Source: Aegilops tauschii subsp. strangulata
Taxonomy: Eukaryota > Streptophyta > Magnoliopsida > Poales > Poaceae
Length of the DNA stretch: 64,000 bases
Direction: 5' to 3'
NCBI RefSeq assembly: GCF_002575655.3
Contig: NC_053036.3
Location: forward strand, 160,308,627-160,372,626
A model generated the notes under the pieces. That model searched no databases, was not told the origin of the DNA, and worked only from the letters and a program-made list of their open reading frames with translations. Shown one piece after another: positions 24,430-35,200 of this stretch (the stretch's first letter is position 1; each line of letters starts with the position of its first letter). The position numbers and the translations under genes are program-made.

Positions 24430-27400
24430 GTCATGATTTACCTCTCGGAGGAAGTCTAGCAAAGTCTACATAAGTGTTCTCGGCTTGCATACTTTTTGAA
24501 GGTCTTGAGCCTCCAAATTTGGAGGCTGGGTGCGCTGATATGAAGCAAGCTCCAAACCAAATTTGGAGCCTAGGTCTTTCCTGTTGGTTATACCTAGCAA
24601 TGACGATATTTTTAAGTCGTCACCTTGTTGAAGGCGTTCCTCGGATATGCTCAGACTGGTTTTTTAGGGTGAAAATATAGATTCTGGTCATGGGTGGCTG
24701 GATCTGGTGACGTCGGCACTTGAGCGTCGATCCCTTCCTGAAGGCGCGAAAAACTTCATCAAGCGTGTGATGTCATGAGATGGTTGATGCGGATATGGTC
24801 ATTGTTGTAGTTTGTCGACAGCAGAGCCAAACGCTTAGGATTTCTCTTTTTTCTTCACATAAGCATAGTTTTGGTCTTATATGACTTTGCTATTTGCTGG
24901 CGTGTTTTTATGTACGTGCGCTGGTGTTGGCTGTGTGCATCCTAGCTATGCAGAAGCCGTGTGTGCTCACTGAAAAAAATTGCTATTGAAAATTGTTTGT
25001 TTTCTGTCTTTTTTATTAGCACATAGTACTATGCAGTATCTTTGTACAATTTTTGGTAGTATTTTTTCTACAATCACAAAATGTGGCACATTCACGCTTC
25101 AATTTTTATTGTTTTGAGATACATGCATCTTGTCAACGGGGAACCGGAAGCGGCTACTTGGGGAAAATCCACGTTCGGCCAAACGACGAATTTTTGGGGA
25201 CATATCACATACGTGACACTTCCACCTTCTTTGCTTACTATAGCGGTACGTAGACCGTCGTTCCAAGGCATATATACACTTCAGGTCATGCGCAGTCAGT
25301 CAGAATTGCTAACAATGTTTTCCACCTAGAATCACATGCATATTGCTTCTGCTTGTCAAGTCCTCTTTCCGCTTTGCACTACAAGAGTTGCATTCTTCAT
25401 TTCCGCGCCATTCGTAGCCTCGCCTCACCTCACCAACCGCACGAGCACGAGCACATGATTTCATGGCAGATGTCTGATTTAGTCGTCGAATCCTGACGGA
25501 GGCAAGCATGGGGGAGCCTAGGGAGCAGTGGTGGAGGACATCGATGCAGCTCAACACGGACCGATGCTTTCTCTGTTTCCTCTCGTGCACCAATAGTTTA
25601 GATACATACATGCATGTTCCTCCTTGTGTTTAGTGTAACATGTTTCCCTACTCCACTCTACGGTTAATGCTGGCTAGGCCTGAGAGTCAACTCGTAGCAA
25701 GCTAGGCACACAAATGACCATCAAATTAACGGAGTGGTTGACCACAGAGTTGCATACAGAGCAAGTGTGGAGTTCACAAGGTTAGTAAGGGCTCCAACCC
25801 AATCAGTGATAGAAACCATCTCAGTTTTTCATGAACCGTATCTGTGGTACTAGAAACCATTGATCGGCCTAATCATGGGTTTTCGGCTCGGTTTTCCTTA
25901 TAAACCGGCCATTTTGTGAGGTTTTCGATCCGGTTTCCTTTATAAACTGGATCAACTCTCTTCTTCTATAATGCAATGCCAGAGCTCCTGGCCCTCTGAC
26001 GAGATTCCGTCAAAAAAAAAGGGCTGGCCACCACTCTCAGGCCATGTCGCAACATTCCAACACAAATCCATACCTAGTTATCCATTGCAGCGTGCTGCTG
26101 GTGGCTGTCTGCGCATGCCAAGCCTGATGGGCAAGTGCGAGCTAACTGGTGGTGGTGAGTGAGAGCCATGGCATGGTTGTCCATGCAATGATACAGATCA
26201 AGGCCGGCCGGGCATGGCCTCTGGCCATGGCACTTGATCAGAGTGCCGTGCTGCATAATGGACAAAGATAGGGCCAAATGACCAGCTGAAGGGCATGGAC
26301 TGCAGCTTGTTGTATGCATGCATATAGCCTCTCGGGAGCTGGAAAGAGACGCAGTTTACCAGTTTCGAGTGTAATCGAGTCAAACGAACGAGTCGACGAC
26401 TGGAAGATGGGATCCGAAATCTCAATTGACCAACTTGGGTACACCAAACTCATGTAGAGTTGAGTCTTGTACTCCTGTAGATGGAGGTTACAGACTTATA
26501 CTGAACGAGTTCGATGAATGTGTCTTATATGCCCTTCGCCTTGTTCTTCCTTTAGACGACACGGAATATTCTGAAGGGGAGAAGACGTCTAGTAAGAGTG
26601 GAGTAACCTATTCATTCGAAGTATACACGCACACGCACGCACAACATAGATGGACCACAGTTTTTTTTGTTTGTAAAAACACAAGTTACAACATTGACGG
26701 GCCAGCATAGATTAGGATCACACCGTACGTACGTACTACCACCCTCGCCCAAACGCCGGACGGTCAAAGACAGCATGAATCGGCCGGATTATAGGCCCAG
26801 AAGCTGTCCTGCATGCACGCATGCAGGCAGGCAGGCTCGATTAGCTAGCCTGTGGAGAAGAAAAGTCTCCTCAAAGTTGTAACATCTACTGTAATTAGGT
26901 CCACTCGTCTACTACCTCACTTTAGCTTCAGAAACTTAAGCAGCAGCCGCGTCCGATCATCGGCTACGGCACCTACTCATCAGACCACGACGCCGCCATC
27001 ACAAGAACTCGTTGCATTCAGAGGCTACCTAGTACCTACCTGCATAGGCACTGCGTGCACACAGGCTTGATTTCATTCTTTACCATGCAGCTGTCCATCC
27101 TTTCTACTAGCAGCTATAGCTACGTACTCCAGTTTCTACCAGTGTTTTGCAGAGACTTTGCAGTGCCTAAGCTTGGCATGCCTCGCCTTGATGAGCGCTT
27201 TGAGGAACAGAATCATGGTGTTTGAGCTTACTCGACGTGGCCGGAGAGGAGAGGCGCCGCTCTCGAGGAGACGCTAATCATGCTACGCCACGGGCCTACT
27301 TACCTTGTACTGTACGTACGTACACTACACGTAGCTGGTTAGTTGTTGATAATGTGCGATCGTACGTGTAAAGGCTGGTCCTAAAGCGGGATCTTTTCTT

Positions 27401-27920
27401 CCCCGCCTGCGTTTTTAAGCAGCAGCAGCAGAGGTGCAGAGTGTTTTTATCGCTTTTGAGGTCCATTCTGCGCGGGCCCGTCCATGGATACCGGTCACAT
27501 GGATCGTGGATGCTGCATCGCAGCGAGCAATCCTGCCGCCTGGAGCTGGACGATGGAGCGCTGGAAAGTTGTGGGTGCGGCTGCTTGGGCTTGGCCGGCG
27601 CCCATGGGGCTCGGTCGACCGTTCGATGGCCGCAGGTTCGTCTGGAATGTTTGCCTCGAGAGATATGATGAAGCGGTTGAACGAACGACTGAGAGAAGGA
27701 ACCTGGGTCTCAGTAGCTCCTGTGGCGACATTGCACGCTTCGGCTTGGTTCTTCAGGGTGTTTTATCTCGGCCCCGCCGCGTTCAGCTTGTGTCGGCCAA
27801 ACTAGTGTTTTGGCCAATCGATCAAGTGCATTTGCCTCACGAGGTGACCTTGGCGACACCTTATCTTATTCTAGGATTCTGGTGGATTTTGGCCCAGTGG
27901 AATGCCTGATGAAGTTGCAG
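24430..27920. other. Gene-poor intergenic stretch
   Basis: I find no supported gene in this 3.5 kb. Short CGTA and CA-type simple repeats occur near 26625-26645, 26724-26736 and 27313-27334. The overlapping plus frames at 27434-27909 are GC-rich and occur in all three frames with no domain, so they look like composition effects. Confidence 0.4.
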
Positions 27921-27924
27921 CCTG

Positions 27925-28195
27925 TCTCGTAAGCATTTCGTGCTGGCCCCGACTTGTTTCCGGTTTCAGATGTTTAGCCGAAAAAAGAACGACATGTTCA
28001 GATGAGGTGCATCAAAAGCCATACCATTCCGTTTCAAAAGGAAGCATGATAGAGTTCCGGCCAGTTAAAAAAAACTACTTCCTCCATTCCATAATGTAAA
28101 ACGTATTTATGTCGACGCTGTACCAACGGGTATTGCGTTGGAATTCTTCTCAAACAACCATCATTTTGGGAACAATTTCCTCGGAGCTAGTAGAG
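27925..28195. repeat. Dispersed repeat shared with 59643-60000
   Basis: Matching words occur in the same order in both places, including GTAAGCATTTCGT, AAAAGCCAT, a poly-A/C block, CAACGGGTATT versus CAACGAGTATT, and AACAACCATCATTTT versus AACAACCAGCATTTT. Divergence is high. At 28078-28110 a Stowaway-like end (CTTCCTCCATTCCATAATG) lies inside this copy. Confidence 0.5.
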
Positions 28196-28607
28196 GGTGT
28201 TGAAAATCAGTTAGGCATAACTGCCTACACCCACCAGGACAATCTCAGTTCATCAGTTCCATGCTCCGGATCAAGGGTTCAGACTCGAATAGGGGGCTGC
28301 CAACGAGGAAGAACTCTACGGGCGTGCGTCGTGCCCACTCCATGTTCCACGCATGCAAGCGTGGCATGGTTGATTCTTGGATAAAAAATAATTCAGAAAA
28401 CCCTTGTGGTGAGATGCTAAGAGACGTTAGAAACGAAGAGTATACAAAGGTGTGTGAACGTTGATGGAGGTGCAGCTCTCCCTGCTGTGCTGCATGCCAT
28501 CTTGTATACCGAGGCAAAGCCGTGATCCGCACTTGGCCTGGCTACGGCGTCCGTGTTGTCTCACCATTTGGCACTGCCGCCTCCTCTCTCGATACCATGC
28601 CTCCAAT

Positions 28608-29458
28608 TAAACCTTGTTGAAAGGTTGATGATGGTCAACCTTTCACACGAATCAGACACATTCTGTTGGAAGTCGACTGTCTTCACAGTCAAATCCATGC
28701 ATACAGACCTCATCAATGATGGGCAACATTTTCACTACAAATTTATATGAAAAATGAAAGTCCCATTGAAAATAAAATTCTTCATGTGGTACTCGGATCG
28801 CAAGGTCATCCTAACAAAAGATAATCTGATAAAAAGAGATTGGCAAGGATGCACCAAGTGTTGCTTTTGTGGCGATGAGGAGTTGATTGAGCATCTATTC
28901 CTTCAATGCCCACTTGCCAAGCTACTATGGCAAACGATCCATATAGCTTTCAATCTACCTCCACCGACGAGTAGTACAAATATGTTTGGAAACTGGTTAG
29001 TGGGGATGCACCCTAAGTTGAAGTCTCGGATCCGTGTGGGAATTTGTGCTTTACTTTGGGCCGTTTGGAACACTCATAATGATTGTATTTTTAACAGAAC
29101 GAAAGTTTCAAATTTTTTGCAGGTTATCTTCAAGGCCACCAGCTGGATCCATACGTGGTCATTACTACGTAAGGAGGAGGATCGGGCGCCTACGGTCTTT
29201 GGGTGCAACCGATGAGAAATGGTCCCTCAGGATTTGTTTAGCCGATTTGGCTGGCGGCCTACTAGGAGGATTTGTGATGCATGAGACCCATTTTCCTACG
29301 ATATTCTATTTTTTTTTTAATTTGCCCTTAGGGCAGTCATGTGCGACAAATTATTGGTTGAACTTTGTTATGGTCGGATGATGAACTTTGATATGATAAA
29401 TAAAAGGTTGTGCTCGATGCAGAGGTCGAGGGATGTCCCCTCTTTTTAAAAAAAAAAA
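28608..29458 (+). pseudogene. LINE 3-prime end with zf-RVT domain (LINE-E)
   Basis: Two plus frames (up to 28750 and 28754-29215) are separated only by a TGA where the family has Trp. Together they read as the C-terminal zf-RVT region of a plant LINE ORF2: FTVKSMHTDL, PLKIKFFMWY, then a zinc-binding set CTKCCFC...EHLFLQCPLAKLLW, and the terminal LWAVWNTHNDCIF. The untranslated tail ends in an A11 run (29448-29458), the target-primed reverse transcription signature. Everything upstream (endonuclease, RT) is missing, a typical 5-prime truncation. It is not functional. Confidence 0.85.
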
Positions 29459-29913
29459 TTGCACATGCATAATCTCTCACCATTTTTCTACTTCATTGTT
29501 GATGTTGAAACTAGTTAGTTCGCGTACTCATGTGTTACTTACCTTGCTACTTAGTGGCTTACTGCCATGTTGACCCTACACTATATATACTCGTACTGTG
29601 TACAAGCAGTGACAGCTCTGTATTCCGCAAATAAAAAAATGGATTTTTTTTACTGGTATTCATCCCAGCCTCTATCAAAATTTTAACCACTGTCTGCACC
29701 GGTCATGTCTCCTCAGGCAGTTAAAGTGGGTTATAATTGGACTGGTTGAAGACTTGAAGTAAAGCTTAGGAGGACCTGTGGTTGGGAATGCTTCTCTTGC
29801 TATTCACTGTTGGATCTCTTGGTGTGCTGTAAACTTGTAATGAAACGAAGCAAAAAGGTGGCCGGTAACCATTAAAGGAAGGTTTAGGATTCGAATGAGC
29901 TTAAATAAATTAC

Positions 29914-30005
29914 ACCCTCCGTTCCCAAATATAAAACGTTTGACAGTTTATGATTTAAAGTGCCAAAACGTCTTATATTTCGGCACCCTTTATCAAGTGG
30001 ATAGG
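29914..30005. mobile_element. Degenerate Stowaway-type MITE relic
   Basis: One terminus (ACCCTCCGTTCCCAAATATAA) and an internal mirror (CGTCTTATATTTCGG) are recognisable, but the opposite terminal repeat has decayed. Confidence 0.5.
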
Positions 30006-30029
30006 AGTAGCGACGGATGTTGCTAAGTT

Positions 30030-30147
30030 TATGGCTTCAGACAACCTGATGTACTTCTTTGTAAGGTCTTTGTGAATTATTAATAAAATGGCGCATGCAT
30101 CGCCTAGATGCAGAGGCCGGAGATAATCCTCCTTTTCGAAAAAAAAA
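30030..30147 (+). repeat. Retroposon/LINE tail relic with poly(A)
   Basis: The words ATGCATCGCCTAGATGCAGAGGC followed by a pyrimidine-rich block and A9 (30139-30147) match the reverse complement of 50094-50160, the tail of the GC-rich retroposon in this window. Only the 3-prime end remains. Confidence 0.6.
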
Positions 30148-30314
30148 CTATTAGAAGAGCCTTTTCTGATGGCCCTGTGAGTTTGAGCTCGGAGAAACTG
30201 TCAACTTCATTCTTGTTTCCAAGGAAATCGTTACGTACCTCTGTTGAACATAACTAGCAATGGTGATACTTTTACCTGTGGTACAGTATTGTCACATATT
30301 TTTATTAATCTCAG

Positions 30315-30491
30315 GTGTGGCATTTGGAAAACTGTTGTCCTACTAAAGAGTACGAGGACAAGATCTTACTTTGGTGGCTAGGCAAGGCATATAACAAACT
30401 GATGACTGAACATAACTTGCTGAATCCGAAACATGGTGAAGAACAGAAGAAGTTGGCCAAGCTGCTGACTATAGATTTTGCTTCCACATGA
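30315..30491 (+). CDS. Possible isolated terminal exon, function unknown
   Basis: A 58-codon open stretch without an initiator starts directly after an acceptor-like TTTTTATTAATCTCAG and ends at TGA (30489-30491). The peptide is rich in Lys, Leu and Trp (WHLENCCPTKEY, DKILLWWLGKAYNKLM, HGEEQKKLAKLL) with a composition like an ordinary helical protein, not like the surrounding AT-rich noise. I do not recognise the family and can find no upstream partner exon or promoter, so it may be a captured exon fragment or chance. Confidence 0.3.
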   Translation: MWHLENCCPTKEYEDKILLWWLGKAYNKLMTEHNLLNPKHGEEQKKLAKLLTIDFAST

Positions 30492-30946
30492 AACAGACCC
30501 AATAAATTAGGCAGTCTTGCCAGAGCATTGTGATAGTACATAAAGGTTTGAATATGTGAGAAAGATTAGCCTTACCCGGTAATCACATTAGAGATATATT
30601 GCGGAAGAAAAGCATATGAAAATACAACCAAATTTGCTAATGGAAACAGTTTGTATTTCTAAGTGAAATTACAGTTTTCCTTTCAGGAAGATAAATATAC
30701 CTTCTTGTCCTGGAAACTATCTTCTGTAAAAAAGTGGAACCTGATTGGATCTTGTTTCCCAAGAACTAACAAAGAAATCAGAAGTTATCCCTCAAAATGT
30801 CAAAGATGGTTCGGAAGAACCTTGCAAAGATTGGTCAAACTGGATCAGACTACCAACAGCAAAACACTCCTCCAACCAGATAGTAGCACTATGAAGGATA
30901 AGGATGTATCACTCCAGTATTGGCACACATCAAAGATCAATCCATC

Positions 30947-30995
30947 TACTCCCAAAGTTGTACTAAAGTTGAGACATATTTTGGGACGGAGGGAG
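30947..30995. mobile_element. Stowaway-type MITE terminal fragment
   Basis: The end TTTTGGGACGGAGGGAG is followed by TA at 30996. Only about 50 bp of this terminus is left. It supplies the tail of a spurious 123-codon plus frame (30663-31034). Confidence 0.6.
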
Positions 30996-31683
30996 TATTT
31001 CATAAAGAAAACCAAACATGTCGACGAGCTGTAATGAAGGGAACACTATGAAATGATGTAATCCATCTAGTTGATACAACTTACCACTATAAGTACATTA
31101 GATGCCTGCCAAAATTTGGCACCACGGCAGGAAAGAATCATACATTCACAAAGAAAATGGGAATTCAGTTGTTGGTTTCTATGATGCCTACATGGATCAG
31201 AGGTTTAGAACATCGCCTATGACCTAATTAAAAATAAATAAGCAAAGCAATCGACGCAATCAAACCAGGAACAGCTCTCTACCAACTCTCCAGAGAATGA
31301 GACCGAACTAAACTCCCTCTTCTGATGGCAATCACAAAACCTACAAAAAAAAAATTGAAACCTCGCAGAACAAACCACATAATCAAACCAAGATGAACAT
31401 TCATGGCTCATACCCCTCACCGGCACCCATGGCCGCAGGAGCCCTGTCATGGTCCTCACCACCGCCAGCCATCATCAAGCCGAGTAAGTTGCACAATCAC
31501 TGGATGCTTCATTGAGAAGTTCTTCAAAGCTACAACTATCCATGGTGTTACTACAGTTGCTTTCCATTTTCGAAAAGTTGCCTTGCTATTCAACCATGGT
31601 TAATCTGGGAGGACAAAAGGGAATTTAAGCAAGAGTATACTCATTATTTACACTCTTGACTGTAGGATTGGACTATTCTTGTT

Positions 31684-32081
31684 TTCAAGATCATCATCTT
31701 AAGTAGACTTCAAACACTAGCCTGCTTTGGATCGGTGAAACCTATTTTTCTAAGTGATCTGTCTTGTGATGAGCTGTACCTTTTCAAGACATTGGCATTT
31801 GGGAGTGTAGACCCCCAGAACATCCACGGCTAGTACAATTAGCAGATGACTTTGCCAAGGTGTTACAGAATGTGCCAGGTACACTTGTTGCAACAAATAC
31901 ACTCGCGGACATGTTGAGAATGAACCTTAATGTTCAGTTTTGGTTTTGGCGTTGGATATTGGACAAGGGGCTAAGATACATTAAAAGAAACCTCTCCGCA
32001 TGTGGTGTGCACTCAAGCATGCCTATAGACCAAGACCATCCAGTCGACATAACGGACTATGCTTTGATCCACTTAGCATGA
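31684..32081 (+). pseudogene. NLR NB-ARC relic, frameshifted
   Basis: On the plus strand, opposite to and downstream of the intact NLR, the sequence reads as the RNBS-B to ARC part of a grass NB-ARC domain. First comes an RNBS-B-like IIILSRLQTLACFG, then LSCDELYLFKTLAFGSVDP (RNBS-C), then after a one-base loss in the C-run at 31812-31816 the frame continues HPRLVQLADDFAKVLQ, VATNTLADMLRMNL and HPVDITDYALIHLA to a stop. P-loop, kinase-2 and the LRR are absent. The AFGS..P..HP.L..LA pattern is common in grass NLRs. It is a broken remnant of a different NLR, not a copy of the neighbouring gene, whose RNBS-C differs. Confidence 0.72.
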
Positions 32082-32271
32082 TAGCTTGTACAACTAATGT
32101 CTCAATCAAGAAGGAATTGCCAAGTCTAACTAATTAAGACACCCGCTAATCTTAGGATAACTAATTGCCAAGTGACTAATGTGACCGCTGTGGAAGTATA
32201 AGGCCCCAGGTTTGATGTTTGAAAGCAGAGCAACTAAGATGCAGTGCTACAAGATTAAACCAGCAACAAGA

Positions 32272-35200
32272 TTAATGACCCCCTTGACCTCCCAAACTAT
32301 CAGGACGAAGAGGCTCTCGTAGTTTCTCAAACTTCACAACAGGTTTCTTTTGCTTTGGGTGGTTCTCAAGCACAGCGATGAGATCAGCCTTGAGTTCTTC
32401 ATCACTGGAACCCTTGAGCAAGACTTCCTTGAGTTCAGGTAAATGCTTCAGGCCTAACAACGATGAGCCACTAGAGCAGTCGACCTTCAGCTGCTCAAGT
32501 TTCTTCATTGTTTTTTCTCCAAAACTAACTTCTAAGCTGGAGCTGCAAGCAATCTCGAAGATCTTCATTTTCTTGAAAGAGTCTTCCTCTAGGTCATTAG
32601 TAATGACAGACACGTCAAGCTGATTATCTTGAAGGTGATCGACACGAAGACGTAGAATACATAATCCTGGTAGCTCGCTTAGGAACTTGATGACACCCCT
32701 AGTTGGTTTCCTTCTTCCTTCTGGCGTCGCACCTTCTGAGTGCGGGGAGACATTATCTTCCATCAACTTGGCTATTTCCAAATCCATCTTTGCAAGCATA
32801 GTGAGCTGCCCACTCCAGTTTGGCAACTGGTCTCCAAGCCCATGCATTTTAAGGCTCCTCAAGCCCTCCAAAGGCAGCGGTATACCATTCAAACAACCTT
32901 GATTGTTGTCCTCGAGCCGCACCGACAGTGATTCCAGATGGACAAGAACTGAGATTGCGCGGAAAAACTCATTACTGTTATTCTTGTTAATGCCAGACAC
33001 TCCGAGTTTGTGCAAATGGGTGAGCTTCTTGAGATCTTCTAGGAAGGCCTTTGTCCCTGAAGCACTGACATTGACAACACCAAGTGTGTGCAATGCCGTC
33101 AGTTTCCCAATCCCTGGAGGCATCACAACACCAACCAGGTGATGACCACCACAGCAATTGGACAGCTGGGGCACTAAATGATGTGGTGTTGGTGCTTCAT
33201 TTGCTGGAGCAGTGGTTCCCGCACGGATGTACTGCAGCTTCTCTAACTTGGTGATGTTCACCGGCAGGGTGACTATGGAGGTGTGTCTAACATCAAGAGT
33301 CTGAAGCTGCCTCAGACCTCCTATTGAACTCGGCAGATGGCAGATTTCATGGCATCCTCGCAGTGAGAGGAACTTGAGGCGACACATCAACTTCACAATC
33401 TTCTTGAGGTCGCTATACTCTAATTCTGATGCACCCTCTAGATCAAGCACCCGAAGAAGCCTCATACTTTCAGAAACGAAGAATGATTTCCAGTTTCCAA
33501 ACACCGTGAGTGACCGGAGGCGTGAAAAGTCAATGCTCTCGTACACAATTCTATCTCTGACCCAGCTCTCTAATATCACAAGGTGACGCCCTGTGCGTTG
33601 GGTGGTTAAGGCACAACTGCCCCTAAGTTCAAACACAAGGTTCTCTTCCATTTGGCGCGAGACAATATACTCACGAAAGAAGCCATTGACTTGGCAGAAG
33701 ACCATCCTTGTGCCACCCAAACCCAACGCAGATGCCTGCTGGATTATGCTCAGATTAATGAGGTCACAGAATTGTTTCTCCCCAGTCATCTCTGCAGATT
33801 CTTCATGGCTGTCCCTGGAGTAACCCTCAGCAATCCACCGCCTTACTAGTCGCCTCCGCCGAATGAGCTGGTTTCGAGGGAAAATTGGTAGATACAAGAT
33901 ACATGGCTTGAGAGAATCTGGGCATTTGCGGAAGTATGAATTCATCCAACCAAACAGACCCTTTAGACTGTCAAACTCTCCGTTGTTCTCGAGCTCTAGC
34001 ATAAACTTATTTTTGGTAGAAAGTGTATGTTTCCATCGATCTGTATTTTTGGCGAATGAGCTGGCTATCTCCACTATAACTTTCGGAAGTCCACCACATA
34101 GTGACGTAAGTTCTTGTAGCTCTGCGACTTCACTCTTCTTGGATACCTGTTATTCAAACAAATTTATATTCACATCAGTCAGAGTGCCAAAGTAAAATAC
34201 ACTGAACTTTCATATTGATTGCTAGATATAATGCATTGTATATCTTAGTTTTGAATGCTATGATGCCATGAAGTAAAAAAGACAAAGGAGAGTAAGTTCA
34301 CTATTTAGGTAGCACAAGCATCCTACTGTAACCAAACTAGAAAAAAGAAATACATCAACTTATCTACAAGAAAGTTTGGAGACACTGAGGATATCAGGTG
34401 TGACCCCATGTATTACATGGGCTTCCCTGAAACAAACACATGGTGGCAGATCTGAGGAGCGGTGAGAAAATCATAGAAAAATGGGGATCATAGGAATGGA
34501 AGATATCGAGCATTTCACCAAATATAGTATCCAAAATCAATTGTTTACTGGAACAGTAACAACATTTACTACATCATTAATATGCTAAATGTTACCCCAC
34601 GTGTTGCTGCGGGAATCAGTTACATTATATTTCAATGAGATTTTGTAGTATGGAACATTAATATTTGTATTAACAATATACAAATGAAAACTGAAAATAC
34701 ATATTATCTATTGTATTTTATTATAGTATAGTTGAAAAATATTTTATTAAATATTAATAGTATAATATAATGGAAAACTTTTTCCATGCTTGTTGAGGTG
34801 GGCCTTTGATGAGGTGGGTGGGATGTGTGCATGTTGAAAGAAATATGTACAAAGAGTTCAAATTAGTCTAATTAAAAGAAATTACAGGGTTTGTGACCAG
34901 ATAGAAAAAGAAAGTGTTGTACACTTTTTCCTAGAAAATCAATGACATATGGGAAAATAAAATAGAGAATGGTACTGTGAATCTTGGCACACACTACTTT
35001 CAAGAACTATGCAGGATTTATATATTATGATTGTTTCACAAGTGCAGATATAAATTACATATGAATTATATGGCATGTTATATGTATCTGGAACGTCAAC
35101 ATGATCCATTGTTCTTAAAAAAAAATACATTTTTTCGATTGTGCTATGCCCCCTTAGCTTGGGACCGCAACAACATCCACACCACGTGGATAGCACATTC

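Noticed and set aside
27434..27909. Cluster of plus-strand frames of 75-141 codons
   Set aside because: All three frames are open because of GC content. No domain, splice site or family resemblance.
30663..31034. 123-codon plus-strand open frame
   Set aside because: Its C-terminal part is translated from a Stowaway terminus, and the rest has no recognisable motif.
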